Origin: UBA9620 sp965220695
GTDB lineage: Bacteria; Acidobacteriota; Vicinamibacteria; Vicinamibacterales; UBA8438
Reading direction: 5' to 3'
Length of the DNA stretch: 64,000 nucleotides
NCBI GenBank assembly: GCA_965220695.1
Contig: OZ244838.1
Location: 2,170,001 to 2,234,000 of the forward strand
Below, one piece after another: positions 33,591-41,647 of this stretch (position 1 is its first letter; each line of letters starts with the position of its first letter). The notes under the pieces are model-generated. The model made no database searches. It saw only the letters and a list, made by a program, of their open reading frames with translations, and had not been told where the DNA came from. The position numbers and the translations under genes are program-made.

Positions 33591-36011
33591 CTACTCCTGC
33601 CGGAGCGCGTCCACCGGGTTGATACGCAGCGCCCAGCGCGCCGGCAGCCAGGCCGCCAACCCCGCCGCCCCCAGCACCACCAGGGGCGCGGCGGCGAGCG
33701 TCAGCGGGTCGGCGGGGCTCACCTCGAAGAGCAAGCTCCGCAACGACCGCACCACCCAGAACGCCGCCACCCCGCCCAGGCCGACCCCCAGCACCACCGG
33801 CCCGAGCGCCTGCGCCAGCACGAGCCGCTGCACCGCGCGCGGGCCCGCCCCCAGCGCCACCCGGACGCCGATCTCGTGCACCCGCTCGCTGACCCCCGCC
33901 GCCACCGCCCCGAAGATGCCCACCGCCCCCAACACCAACGCCAGCACCCCGAAGCCGACCGTCGCCAGCGCGTAGAAGCGCGGCTCCGCCACCGCGTCGG
34001 CGACCATCTGGTCCACCGTCGTGACGACGTTGACCGCCTGGCGGGGATCGACGGCGTGCACCGCCGCCCGCGCCGCCGCCGCGAACGACGGCAGGTCGAG
34101 CGGCGTGCGGGCGATCACGGCGATCAGGGCGGACTCCTTCTGCGCCGCGGACACGTAGAATGCGGGCTGCGACCGAGCGTCTGGCCGCTGCCAGCGCACA
34201 TCGGCGACGACGCCGACGACGTCAAACGGGGGGTTATTCCTCCAATGGAATGTCTGACCGACCGCCGGCTGGTCGCCATAGAGCTGCCGGGCCAGCGCCG
34301 CCGACAGGATCACCACCGGGGGCGCGTCGCGCGTGTCTTGCTCCGAGAAAGATCGGCCGGCCAGCAGCCGGATCCCGAACGCGCGAAAGAACCCCGGCGT
34401 CACCTGCCTGTATGGCACGGCCTCGCCCATCTGGACACCGCCCGTCCTGTAGTTGGGCCCCCGAAACGGCAGCGTCGAACCCGTGCTGACCTCCGACACG
34501 CCCGGGATCTCCCCCACACGTCGCCGGACCGCTTCGCGGAAGCGGGACACGTTCTGCTCCCAGACAGCCAGGTCGGTCGCTCGGGAGAGCACCTCAAATA
34601 CACGCAAGTCACGCGACTGAAAGCCCAGATCCACCTGCGTCAGCCGCCAGAAGCTGTGCAGCAACAGCCCGCCGCCGGCCAGCAGGACGACGATCAGGGC
34701 CGTCTGTGCGCACACCAATGCCCGCCGCCACGCCCGGCCGCGGCGCGGGGGCAGCGCCGCCGCGCCCGGCGCGCCCGGGCACAGCGTCAACACCCGCGCC
34801 GAGACGCCGCGGAAGGTCACCACCCCGGTCACCAGCGTCGCCGCCGCGCCCGCCGTCACCGCCACCCCGATCACCCACGGGTTGATCGCCAGCTCGTCGA
34901 GCCGCGGCACCGTCGGCGGCACGAGCCGGCGCACCAGCGGCAGCACGCCCACCGCCAGCCCGGTGCCCAGCACGACGCCGCCCAATCCGACCACGCCGCT
35001 CTCCACCAGGTCCCGCCGCAGCAACTGGCGCCACGTCGCCCCCAGCGCCGCACGCACCGCCGTCTCCGGGGCCCGCCGGATCGCCCGTGTCAGCAGCAGC
35101 ACACTCGCATTGAGACACGCCGTGACCAGCAGCAGCAGGACCGCCCCCGAGACAAGCCGCAACGCCGGCCGGTAGGCCCCTGACACCCAGTCGCGGACTG
35201 GCTGTGCGACAACCCGCCAATCGCGCTGCGGCGCGGGCATCAGCTGCGGAACCGTGCGCAGCGCCGCCGTCGCCTGCTCCACCCGCACCCCCGGGCGCAA
35301 GCGGGCCACCATGGTGAATCTGAGCGCCTGGACTATCATCTGCCCCGGCGGCAACAGGCCCCACACCGCGATCTCCTCCGGGTAGGTGACGTGAACCCCG
35401 CGGGGCAACACCCCCACGATGGTCCACTCGGTGGTCCGCTCGGTGCGTCGAGTTACGTCGTCGAAGCGCACCGTCCGGCCGATGACGCCCGGGTCGGCCC
35501 CGAACCGCCGACGCCAGAGCCGGTCGCTGATCACGGCCTCCGCGGCGCCGACGTCACCCTCGCGGAAGGTGCGCCCGAGCGCGGCCTGGATGCCCAGCAA
35601 CGGGAAGAACGCCGGCGTGACGAACCCGGCGGGCAGGCGCTCCATCGCGCCTGCCTCGCCGTCGCCGTCGCCCTCGCCCGCGAGCCATGCGTCGGCGTGC
35701 GGGCTGTAGATCTCGAACGGGGCCACCGCCTGAAACAGCGCAGACTCCGCCGCCAGCGCCTGGACGGCCAGCACGTCTGGGCCGGTCATCAAGTGGGGGT
35801 CTGTCCCCGACGGGTCCGTGCTGGCCACGAGGACCAACTCCTCGGGGTGCGCGTACGGAAGCGGCTTGAGCAGGACGGCATACACCACCGAGAACAACGC
35901 CGTCGTCAGCCCGATGCCCAGCGCCAGCACCGTGACCGCAGACACCGACTGCGCCGGCGTCCGCCAGATCAGCCGCCACCCGTGCCGAATCTCCCGTAGC
36001 AGTGCCGCCAT
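33591..36011 (-). CDS. ADOP-family FtsX/MacB-type permease
   Basis: This intact 806-residue permease has two FtsX-type halves. An N-terminal MacB_PCD-like periplasmic domain follows the first transmembrane segment (SVSAVTVLALGIGLTTALFS). A middle block of membrane segments (AVLLLLVTACLNASVLLLTR, LVESGVVGLGGVVLGTGLAV) leads into the second half, where VHEIGVRVALGAGPRAVQRL and LAAAPLVVLGAAGLAAWLPA resemble the C-terminal FtsX domain. No ATPase gene is adjacent, as is usual for these orphan permeases. ATG 36011 is the start. Substrate and role are unknown; efflux or mechanotransmission is assumed from the family. Confidence 0.93.
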   Translation of the reverse strand: MAALLREIRHGWRLIWRTPAQSVSAVTVLALGIGLTTALFSVVYAVLLKPLPYAHPEELVLVASTDPSGTDPHLMTGPDVLAVQALAAESALFQAVAPFEIYSPHADAWLAGEGDGDGEAGAMERLPAGFVTPAFFPLLGIQAALGRTFREGDVGAAEAVISDRLWRRRFGADPGVIGRTVRFDDVTRRTERTTEWTIVGVLPRGVHVTYPEEIAVWGLLPPGQMIVQALRFTMVARLRPGVRVEQATAALRTVPQLMPAPQRDWRVVAQPVRDWVSGAYRPALRLVSGAVLLLLVTACLNASVLLLTRAIRRAPETAVRAALGATWRQLLRRDLVESGVVGLGGVVLGTGLAVGVLPLVRRLVPPTVPRLDELAINPWVIGVAVTAGAAATLVTGVVTFRGVSARVLTLCPGAPGAAALPPRRGRAWRRALVCAQTALIVVLLAGGGLLLHSFWRLTQVDLGFQSRDLRVFEVLSRATDLAVWEQNVSRFREAVRRRVGEIPGVSEVSTGSTLPFRGPNYRTGGVQMGEAVPYRQVTPGFFRAFGIRLLAGRSFSEQDTRDAPPVVILSAALARQLYGDQPAVGQTFHWRNNPPFDVVGVVADVRWQRPDARSQPAFYVSAAQKESALIAVIARTPLDLPSFAAAARAAVHAVDPRQAVNVVTTVDQMVADAVAEPRFYALATVGFGVLALVLGAVGIFGAVAAGVSERVHEIGVRVALGAGPRAVQRLVLAQALGPVVLGVGLGGVAAFWVVRSLRSLLFEVSPADPLTLAAAPLVVLGAAGLAAWLPARWALRINPVDALRQE

Positions 36012-36395
36012 GGTCCTCGATAGCTGGGGAGAGATGCTATCAGAATGACCACTCCTCGGACGTTCTTCCGCGGCCCCTTCAACTGCTGCCGAGTCCCGTA
36101 TTCGTTTTCACCGCGGTCTTCGCCGGCATCACGACCGATTCCGACGATAGAGGCGCCGCGGGATTGCGAAACCGAGCCGCGTCCTCGACGCCGTTCACTG
36201 CAGGTTTTGCGAGAAAACTGCCCCATCCGGTGCGCGGCCGGCGGACACGGCGCCCGGCGCCGGGATACGCCGCGGGAATGCGGACTTGTACTGTCGGGCG
36301 GGTCGGCGCAAGCCGGATTCAAGGCCGGACGCAGACCGCCTGCCCGGTCTGACGCCGCGGTCGGAATCGTGTGGGAAGCGCCGGAGGTGGCGCGG
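36012..36395. other. Intergenic, nothing recognisable
   Basis: These 384 bases lie between the permease and the desaturase gene. Several overlapping short ORFs exist, but all look like chance frames in GC-rich DNA. The promoter of the permease should lie at about 36012-36080. No hairpin, repeat or RNA gene was recognised. Confidence 0.4.
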
Positions 36396-37265
36396 CTACG
36401 CGGCGCGCTCGAGGGTAATCGACCTGCCGGCGATCTGGCGGGCGGTCGGCGCCTTGATGTCCCAGGCCAGGCCCAGCCAGGCCATGATGCGGATCTGGAT
36501 CCAGCTCAGATCCACTTCCTTCCAGGTCATTCCGTGCCGGGCCGAGGTCGGGTAGGCGTGATGGTTGTTGTGCCACCCTTCGCCGAAGGTGATCAGCGCG
36601 ACCCACAACGAATTCCTGGAATCGTCGCTGGTCTCGAACCGGCGGCTTCCCCACAGGTGGGTCGCCGAATTCACCAGCCACGTGCAATGCAGCCCGACGA
36701 CCACGCGCAGGAAAACGCCCCAGAGCGCCCACGGCCAGCCGCCGATCGCCAGCAGCACCAGACCCAGGACGACGAGCGGCACCCAATGCCACCGGTTGAG
36801 CACGCGATAGAACCGTTCCTTCATCAGGTCGGGCGCGTACTTGCCCATGACCTTGGTGTTCGAGTGCATCTGCTCGCCGAGGATGATCCAGAGCATGTGC
36901 GCCCACCACTTGCCGTCGCGCGGCGTGTGCGGGTCGCCCGGCTTGTCCGAATGCTGATGATGAATGCGGTGCGTCGCGGTCCAGAAGATCGGTCCGCCCT
37001 CCAGGGTCAGGGTCCCGCAGACCGCGAAGAAATACTCGACGAACGTCGACGTCTTGTAGGAACGATGGGTGTGCAGCCGGTGATACCCCAGTCCGATACC
37101 CCACCCGACGCAGATCCAGTGCAGCGCAAACGCGACCGCCACGGCGCCCCAGGTCGCATTGAACAGCGCCACGACCGCCAGCACATGAAAGCTGACGACC
37201 GCGATGCAGGTGATCCAGTTGACCGTGTCACGTCTGTTCGAGTAGACGACTGGGCTCGTGTCCAC
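36396..37265 (-). CDS. Fatty acid desaturase (acyl-CoA/lipid delta-9 type)
   Basis: This 289-residue integral membrane desaturase carries the three histidine boxes: HRLHTHRSY, HRIHHQHSD and GWHNNHHAYP. Hydrophobic segments (ITCIAVVSFHVLAVVALFN, VVLGLVLLAIGGWPWALWGV) match the four-helix fold of stearoyl-CoA desaturases. It would bind a di-iron centre and insert a double bond in acyl chains with electrons from a ferredoxin-like donor. GTG 37265 is taken as the start since the protein then begins at the family N-terminus; the frame is open much further upstream without homology. It appears to be transcribed alone. Confidence 0.94.
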   Translation of the reverse strand: MDTSPVVYSNRRDTVNWITCIAVVSFHVLAVVALFNATWGAVAVAFALHWICVGWGIGLGYHRLHTHRSYKTSTFVEYFFAVCGTLTLEGGPIFWTATHRIHHQHSDKPGDPHTPRDGKWWAHMLWIILGEQMHSNTKVMGKYAPDLMKERFYRVLNRWHWVPLVVLGLVLLAIGGWPWALWGVFLRVVVGLHCTWLVNSATHLWGSRRFETSDDSRNSLWVALITFGEGWHNNHHAYPTSARHGMTWKEVDLSWIQIRIMAWLGLAWDIKAPTARQIAGRSITLERAA

Positions 37266-37417
37266 GCTAGCTCCCTGACAAAGACGGTTGAGGTATGTGC
37301 ACGTCGGTCGATTACGTGGGGACAGCCTATCAGGACGGACCGCTCGCGGCACGTGTTTCGATGTAATAGTTGTGTAAATGCGGTGGAGTCTCGTAACGTG
37401 CTGTAAAAAAAGGGGGT

Positions 37418-39151
37418 TCAGAAGGAAGTCACCAACGGTGGATGCTGGAGGTGGTGGGTCGTAGCGGCCTGATAGGCGTGTGCAAGGCGCAGGATTTCCG
37501 CCTCGCCGAACAGCTTGCCGGTCAACCGGAAACTGGTGGGCGAGCCGCGGTGAAATCCGTTCGGCACGCTGATCTCGGGATGCCCCGTCAGATTGGTCAG
37601 CGAGAGGCGGCTGCCGGCGAACAGGTCGAGGTCGCCCAGCGCGTCGTGCAGCGTCTCGATGATGCGTGTTCGCAGACGGTTGGCCTGGAGGTAGTCGATG
37701 GCGGTCACGAAGCGCGAGGCGCGGAAACTGTCGGGCCACCGGCTCTGCTCCGGCGGAGGACGCATGCCGTCGAGCCGGGCCTCCAGGGTTTCGGCGTCGA
37801 AGGCGGCGGCCGCCTCGGTGCCGAGAATGAATCCAATCGCCCGGGTCGGCAGATCGGGCAGATCGAACGGCACCGGCTGCACGCCGAGACGGCGCAGCAC
37901 ATCGAGCGCAGATCGGTTGTTGGCCTGAATCTGCCGCAATCCCGCCACCCGGTCCGGCGTCTGCGGGTTGTCCTCGATCTCGTCATCGAACGTCGAGCGC
38001 AGATAGCCGACACGCAGGCGCCGCACGTCGGCCGACGCATCCCAGTTGAACGGCACGTCGAGCACGGAGTTGTCGCGGCCGTCGGGCCCCTGGATCGCAT
38101 CGAACACCAACGCGCAATCCTCGGCCGCCCGGCACATCGGACCGATCTTGTCCATGCTCCAGGAGAGCGCCATGGCGCCGTAGCGGCTGACCCGGCCGAA
38201 CGTCGGTCGCAGCCCGGTCACCCCGTTGCGCGACGACGGCGAGATGATCGAACCGCGCGTCTCGGTGCCGATGGCGAATCCGACCAGACCGGCCGCGGTC
38301 GCCGCACCGGGCCCCGCGGACGACCCACTGGCCCCCTGATCGGGGTTCCAGGGGTTCCGCGTCCGGCCGCCGAACCAGCGGTCACCCGATGCCAGGGCGC
38401 CCATGGTGAGCTTGGCGACCAGCACCGCGCCGGCGTCGGTCAGACGGCTGTAGACCGTGGCATCGGTCTCAATCGTCTGATTCTGGAACGGCGACGCCCC
38501 CCAGGTCGTTCTGGTGCCCCGCACCGCCAGCAGGTCCTTCGCGCCCCAGGGAATGCCGTGCAGCGGTCCGCGGTAGACGCCGGCGGCGATCTCCTCGTCG
38601 GCCCGCCGCGCCTGCGCCCGAGCCAGGTCTTCCGTGTAGCTGACGACGCAGTGCAGCGTCTGATCGTGACGCTTCAGCCGGGACAGATACAGCTCGGTGA
38701 GCTCTGACGGCTTGACCTGTCGGGTCTCGACGAGTTTCGCGAGGTGCGTCACGGGCAGGAACGCCAGCGCGTCGTCGCTAGCGGGCATCGAGACGGTGAC
38801 CTCCTCGCGGCGCATCGGGCGCCGTTCGGTGGGCAGCGGCATGCCGGCGGGCACCGGATTGAACACCAGCGCCGGCTGCGTGCCGTTCCCCAGACCCGCG
38901 GCGCGCAGGGTGTCGAGGTCAGGTCCGCTCCCGCCGGGCCGGTTGATCCGCGCCGCGATCCGCTCCAACTCGTCCTGGCTGAACTCGAGACCGGCGATGC
39001 GCTGGGCCGCGTCGAGCATCTCGATCGTGACCTCGTCGGCGTCCTGCGCCACTGCCGCCAGGGCCCCCGGCATCAGGGTCGACCCGACCCCCGCCGCGGA
39101 CAACCCGGCGATGAAACGCCGTCGATTCAGCGCCAGCTTCCGTTCGTCCAT
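37418..39151 (-). CDS. Tat-exported amidase-family protein
   Basis: This 577-residue protein has an N-terminal twin-arginine signal (NRRRFIAGLSAAGVGSTLMP) and an amidase signature domain. The Ser-cisSer-Lys triad is visible: Lys in HGIPWGAKDLLAV, the cis-Ser in QGASGSSAGPGAATAAGL, and the nucleophile Ser in GTETRGSIISPSSRNG. The C-terminal part is complete. It probably hydrolyses an amide in the periplasm, but the substrate is unknown; related genes are annotated as Asp/Glu-tRNA amidotransferase A-like hydrolases. ATG 39151 starts at the Tat signal. An upstream ATG 39196 falls inside a dispersed repeat and is unlikely. Confidence 0.93.
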   Translation of the reverse strand: MDERKLALNRRRFIAGLSAAGVGSTLMPGALAAVAQDADEVTIEMLDAAQRIAGLEFSQDELERIAARINRPGGSGPDLDTLRAAGLGNGTQPALVFNPVPAGMPLPTERRPMRREEVTVSMPASDDALAFLPVTHLAKLVETRQVKPSELTELYLSRLKRHDQTLHCVVSYTEDLARAQARRADEEIAAGVYRGPLHGIPWGAKDLLAVRGTRTTWGASPFQNQTIETDATVYSRLTDAGAVLVAKLTMGALASGDRWFGGRTRNPWNPDQGASGSSAGPGAATAAGLVGFAIGTETRGSIISPSSRNGVTGLRPTFGRVSRYGAMALSWSMDKIGPMCRAAEDCALVFDAIQGPDGRDNSVLDVPFNWDASADVRRLRVGYLRSTFDDEIEDNPQTPDRVAGLRQIQANNRSALDVLRRLGVQPVPFDLPDLPTRAIGFILGTEAAAAFDAETLEARLDGMRPPPEQSRWPDSFRASRFVTAIDYLQANRLRTRIIETLHDALGDLDLFAGSRLSLTNLTGHPEISVPNGFHRGSPTSFRLTGKLFGEAEILRLAHAYQAATTHHLQHPPLVTSF

Positions 39152-39154
39152 GTC

Positions 39155-39222
39155 CCTGCGCAAGCGCAACGGCGCGCCGCGCCAATCTCGGTGCAACGCT
39201 GGGTTTCACCACGGACTGCTCG
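39155..39222 (-). repeat. Dispersed palindromic repeat, family 1 (copy)
   Basis: On the minus strand this segment reads CCGTGGTGAAACCCAGCGTT and continues GCACCGAGATTGGCG. It corresponds to the first two thirds of the element at 26801-26897 and 50279-50360. It sits between the amidase and the sugar dehydrogenase genes. A partner copy with the GTTGCACCGAGATTGGCGAT core lies at about 47187-47206. Confidence 0.55.
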
Positions 39223-39275
39223 AGCGCTACGGACCCGGCCCGATCGACGCCGTTGTGCCGCCGCGGCGGAACAGG

Positions 39276-40520
39276 TCATTGCACCGGCTCGATCCGCAGC
39301 AACGCGGCGTCGTTCTCCTCGGTCAGGACGTAGATCAGCCCGTCCGGCCCCTGCTTCACGTCGCGAATCCGTTGGCGCAACTCGGTGAGCAACCATTCGC
39401 GCGCCAACTCCTCCCCGTTCTCGTTGAAGACGATCCGCTCGATGTGTCCCGTGCGCCCGATCCGCCCGGTCATCAACGACCCGACGAACAGATTGCCCCG
39501 CCACTCGGGAAACTGGTCGCCGGTATAGAAGGTCAGCCCCGACGGCGCAATGGACGGGACCCAGAACACCAGCGGCTCCTGCATGCCGGCGGCCCAGAAC
39601 TGGCCGGTCACGCGGGCGCCGTTGTATTGCCGCCCGTAGGACACCACGGGCCACCCGTAGTTGCGCCCCGGCTCGATGACGTTGAGCTCGTCGCCGCCCT
39701 GCACCGCATGTTCGGTCACCAGAAGCTGGGCGGTGTCCGGATGGAACGTCAGCCCCTGCTGGTTGCGATGCCCCATCGAGAAGATCTCCGGCTGGTAGTC
39801 GCTCCGTCCCACGAACGGGTTGTCGTCAGGCACGCTGCCGTCGTCATTCAGACGCAACACCTTCCCGGCATGGCTGGCGGGATCCTGCGCCCGCGACTCG
39901 CCGGGGTTGGTCCCGAATGCGCCGCCGACCGCCATGTACAGCAGTCCGTCGGGTGCGAACGCGATACGGGCCGCGGCGGTGGACCCGCCCCACGACTCGG
40001 CGACGAACACATCCTCGACGTCACGCAGCGCCATGCCGTCGAGCCGTCCGCGTACGAGCGCCACGGTGCCCTCGCGCTCGCCCAGTGGACGCGTGTACGA
40101 CAGATACACCAACCGGTTCTGCGCAAATCCGGGATGCAGCTCGACATCCATGAGCCCGGCCAGTCCTCTGGCCAGCACCTCGGGCACTCCCTCGATCGGT
40201 TCCGGATCGAGCGCACCGTCGCGTACCATCCGCAGGCGCCCCGCCCGCTCGGTGACCAGCATGTCGCCGCCCGGCAGGAAGGCCATGCTCCAGGGGTGCG
40301 AAAACCCCCGCGCCAGGGTCACCACGCGCACTTCGGCGATTTCGTGCGTGTTGAGGACGATCTCGTCCTGCAGCGGTCCCCGCGGGAGGCCGGGCGGCCG
40401 GTCAGGGTCGGCCTGCCGCTGCCGCTGTTGCGCGGCGCCGACCGCCACGACCAGGCCCAGCATGCCACCCAGGATCAGCCAGGGTGTGAATCTACGCCAC
40501 GCCGTCGAGCTGTAACCCAT
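39276..40520 (-). CDS. PQQ-dependent sugar dehydrogenase homologue (GDH-B/Hhip-type)
   Basis: This 414-residue protein starts from ATG 40520 with a signal anchor (LILGGMLGLVVAVGAAQQ). The six-bladed propeller of the soluble glucose/sorbosone dehydrogenase family is recognised by GFSHPWSMAFLPGGDMLVTE near the start, the core HRNQQGLTFHPDTAQLLVTE, QGGDELNVIEPGRNYGWPVV and the end RIRDVKQGPDGLIYVLTEE. His and Arg residues that contact PQQ occur at the expected HRN and GDELN positions. It probably oxidises an aldose in the periplasm. A second homologue lies at 56499-57656. Confidence 0.93.
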   Translation of the reverse strand: MGYSSTAWRRFTPWLILGGMLGLVVAVGAAQQRQRQADPDRPPGLPRGPLQDEIVLNTHEIAEVRVVTLARGFSHPWSMAFLPGGDMLVTERAGRLRMVRDGALDPEPIEGVPEVLARGLAGLMDVELHPGFAQNRLVYLSYTRPLGEREGTVALVRGRLDGMALRDVEDVFVAESWGGSTAAARIAFAPDGLLYMAVGGAFGTNPGESRAQDPASHAGKVLRLNDDGSVPDDNPFVGRSDYQPEIFSMGHRNQQGLTFHPDTAQLLVTEHAVQGGDELNVIEPGRNYGWPVVSYGRQYNGARVTGQFWAAGMQEPLVFWVPSIAPSGLTFYTGDQFPEWRGNLFVGSLMTGRIGRTGHIERIVFNENGEELAREWLLTELRQRIRDVKQGPDGLIYVLTEENDAALLRIEPVQ

Positions 40521-40648
40521 GAGACACCTCGGGACAAGGAAGACCGTGCCGTCCATTCTATCGGATACCGGGGCCTTTGCGCCGCCTCCGCAACCGACGA
40601 CCCGTGCGCCTGGTTTCCGGAGCTCGGGTCGCACGTCGCGGCGTGCGC

Positions 40649-41464
40649 CTACTCGCGGGCGATGCCGGCGATCACGTAGCCGCCCGACCGCTCGTCGAGA
40701 TCGAGCTCTAGCAAGCCCCTGGACTGCGCCTCCTCGAGCAGGTCGTTGAACGACCCGAAACCGTAGGCCGACTCGTTGAAGCCGGGCCGGCGGCGTTTCA
40801 GGGTCTGCTTGATCATCGACCCCCACAACTTCGCGCGATCCCCGCGTTCGGCATAGATCGCCTCGGCGGTCTGCATGACGAGGTCGAGCCCCTCCTGAGC
40901 CCGATCGTCTTGCGGTGTCGGCGCCGTCTTCTTATCGGCCGACGCGCCGCCCTTGGCCCGCGGCTTGCTTCGCGCACGCCGGCGGGCCGGTTGACGCTCG
41001 GCCACGAGATCGTCGTAGAAGATGAACTCGTCGCAGTTGTTCATGAGCAGGTCGGACGTGGAGTTCTTCACGCCGACGCCGATCACCGACTTGGCGTTCT
41101 CGCGCAGCTTGCTCACGAGCGGCGAGAAGTCGGAGTCGCCCGAGACGATGACGAACGTATCGATGTGCTCTTTCGTGTAGCAGAGGTCGAGTGCGTCGAC
41201 GACCATGCGGATGTCGGCCGAGTTCTTTCCCGACAGGCGCGTGTGCGGAATCTCGATCAACTCGAACGCCGCCTCGTGCATCGTCGGCTTGTGTTCCTTG
41301 TAGCGATCCCAGTCGCAATACGCCTTCTTGGCCACGATGCTGCCCTTCAGCAGCAATCGCTCGATGATCGGCCGGATGTCGAACTTCTTCAGCTTGGCGT
41401 CCCGAACGCCGAGCGCGATGTTCTCGAAATCGCAGAACACCGCGAGGTTGCCCTCACCGGTCAC
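40649..41464 (-). CDS. NYN-domain protein with LOTUS/OST-HTH-like C-terminus
   Basis: This 271-residue protein starts at GTG 41464. The NYN (PIN-like) nuclease domain is clear: Asp in LAVFCDFENIALGVRD, the ADIRMVVDALDLCYTKEH stretch, and FVIVSGDSDFSPLVSKLREN, all acidic positions present. A lysine/arginine-rich linker follows (RARSKPRAKGGASADKK), and then a winged-helix segment (GFNESAYGFGSFNDLLEEAQ) as in OST-HTH/LOTUS domains. Related LabA/DUF88 proteins act on RNA. A potential terminator of the next gene upstream lies just before its start. Confidence 0.9.
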   Translation of the reverse strand: MTGEGNLAVFCDFENIALGVRDAKLKKFDIRPIIERLLLKGSIVAKKAYCDWDRYKEHKPTMHEAAFELIEIPHTRLSGKNSADIRMVVDALDLCYTKEHIDTFVIVSGDSDFSPLVSKLRENAKSVIGVGVKNSTSDLLMNNCDEFIFYDDLVAERQPARRRARSKPRAKGGASADKKTAPTPQDDRAQEGLDLVMQTAEAIYAERGDRAKLWGSMIKQTLKRRRPGFNESAYGFGSFNDLLEEAQSRGLLELDLDERSGGYVIAGIARE

Positions 41465-41553
41465 ACGCTCTCCTTTTTTAGACAGGCCCGATCGGCAACT
41501 TTTCGACAGGTCCGATCGCCAACCATCCGCGGGCCGGGGGGACGCGGGCACGC

Positions 41554-41602
41554 AAAAAAACGCCCGTCCGCCAGACGCACCGCGCGGGCGCCGGCGGACG
41601 GG
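41554..41602 (-). terminator. Rho-independent terminator of the PQQ dehydrogenase gene
   Basis: On the minus strand CCCGTCCGCC (41602-41593) pairs perfectly with GGCGGACGGG (41572-41563), leaving a 20-base loop. Seven T residues follow (41560-41554). It lies about 45 bases downstream of the stop of the PQQ dehydrogenase gene and upstream of the NYN gene on the same strand, so it separates the two transcripts. Confidence 0.85.
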
Positions 41603-41647
41603 TTGGACAGACCGGACGGTCTCACGAGTCAGCGAACCCGGCGCGGC

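Noticed and set aside
36045..37406. 453-codon plus-strand ORF opposite the desaturase
   Set aside because: It is the antisense shadow of a gene with three histidine boxes and has no family pattern.
37390..37417. T-rich run after the amidase stop as a terminator
   Set aside because: Seven T residues are present on the minus strand, but no convincing stem precedes them.
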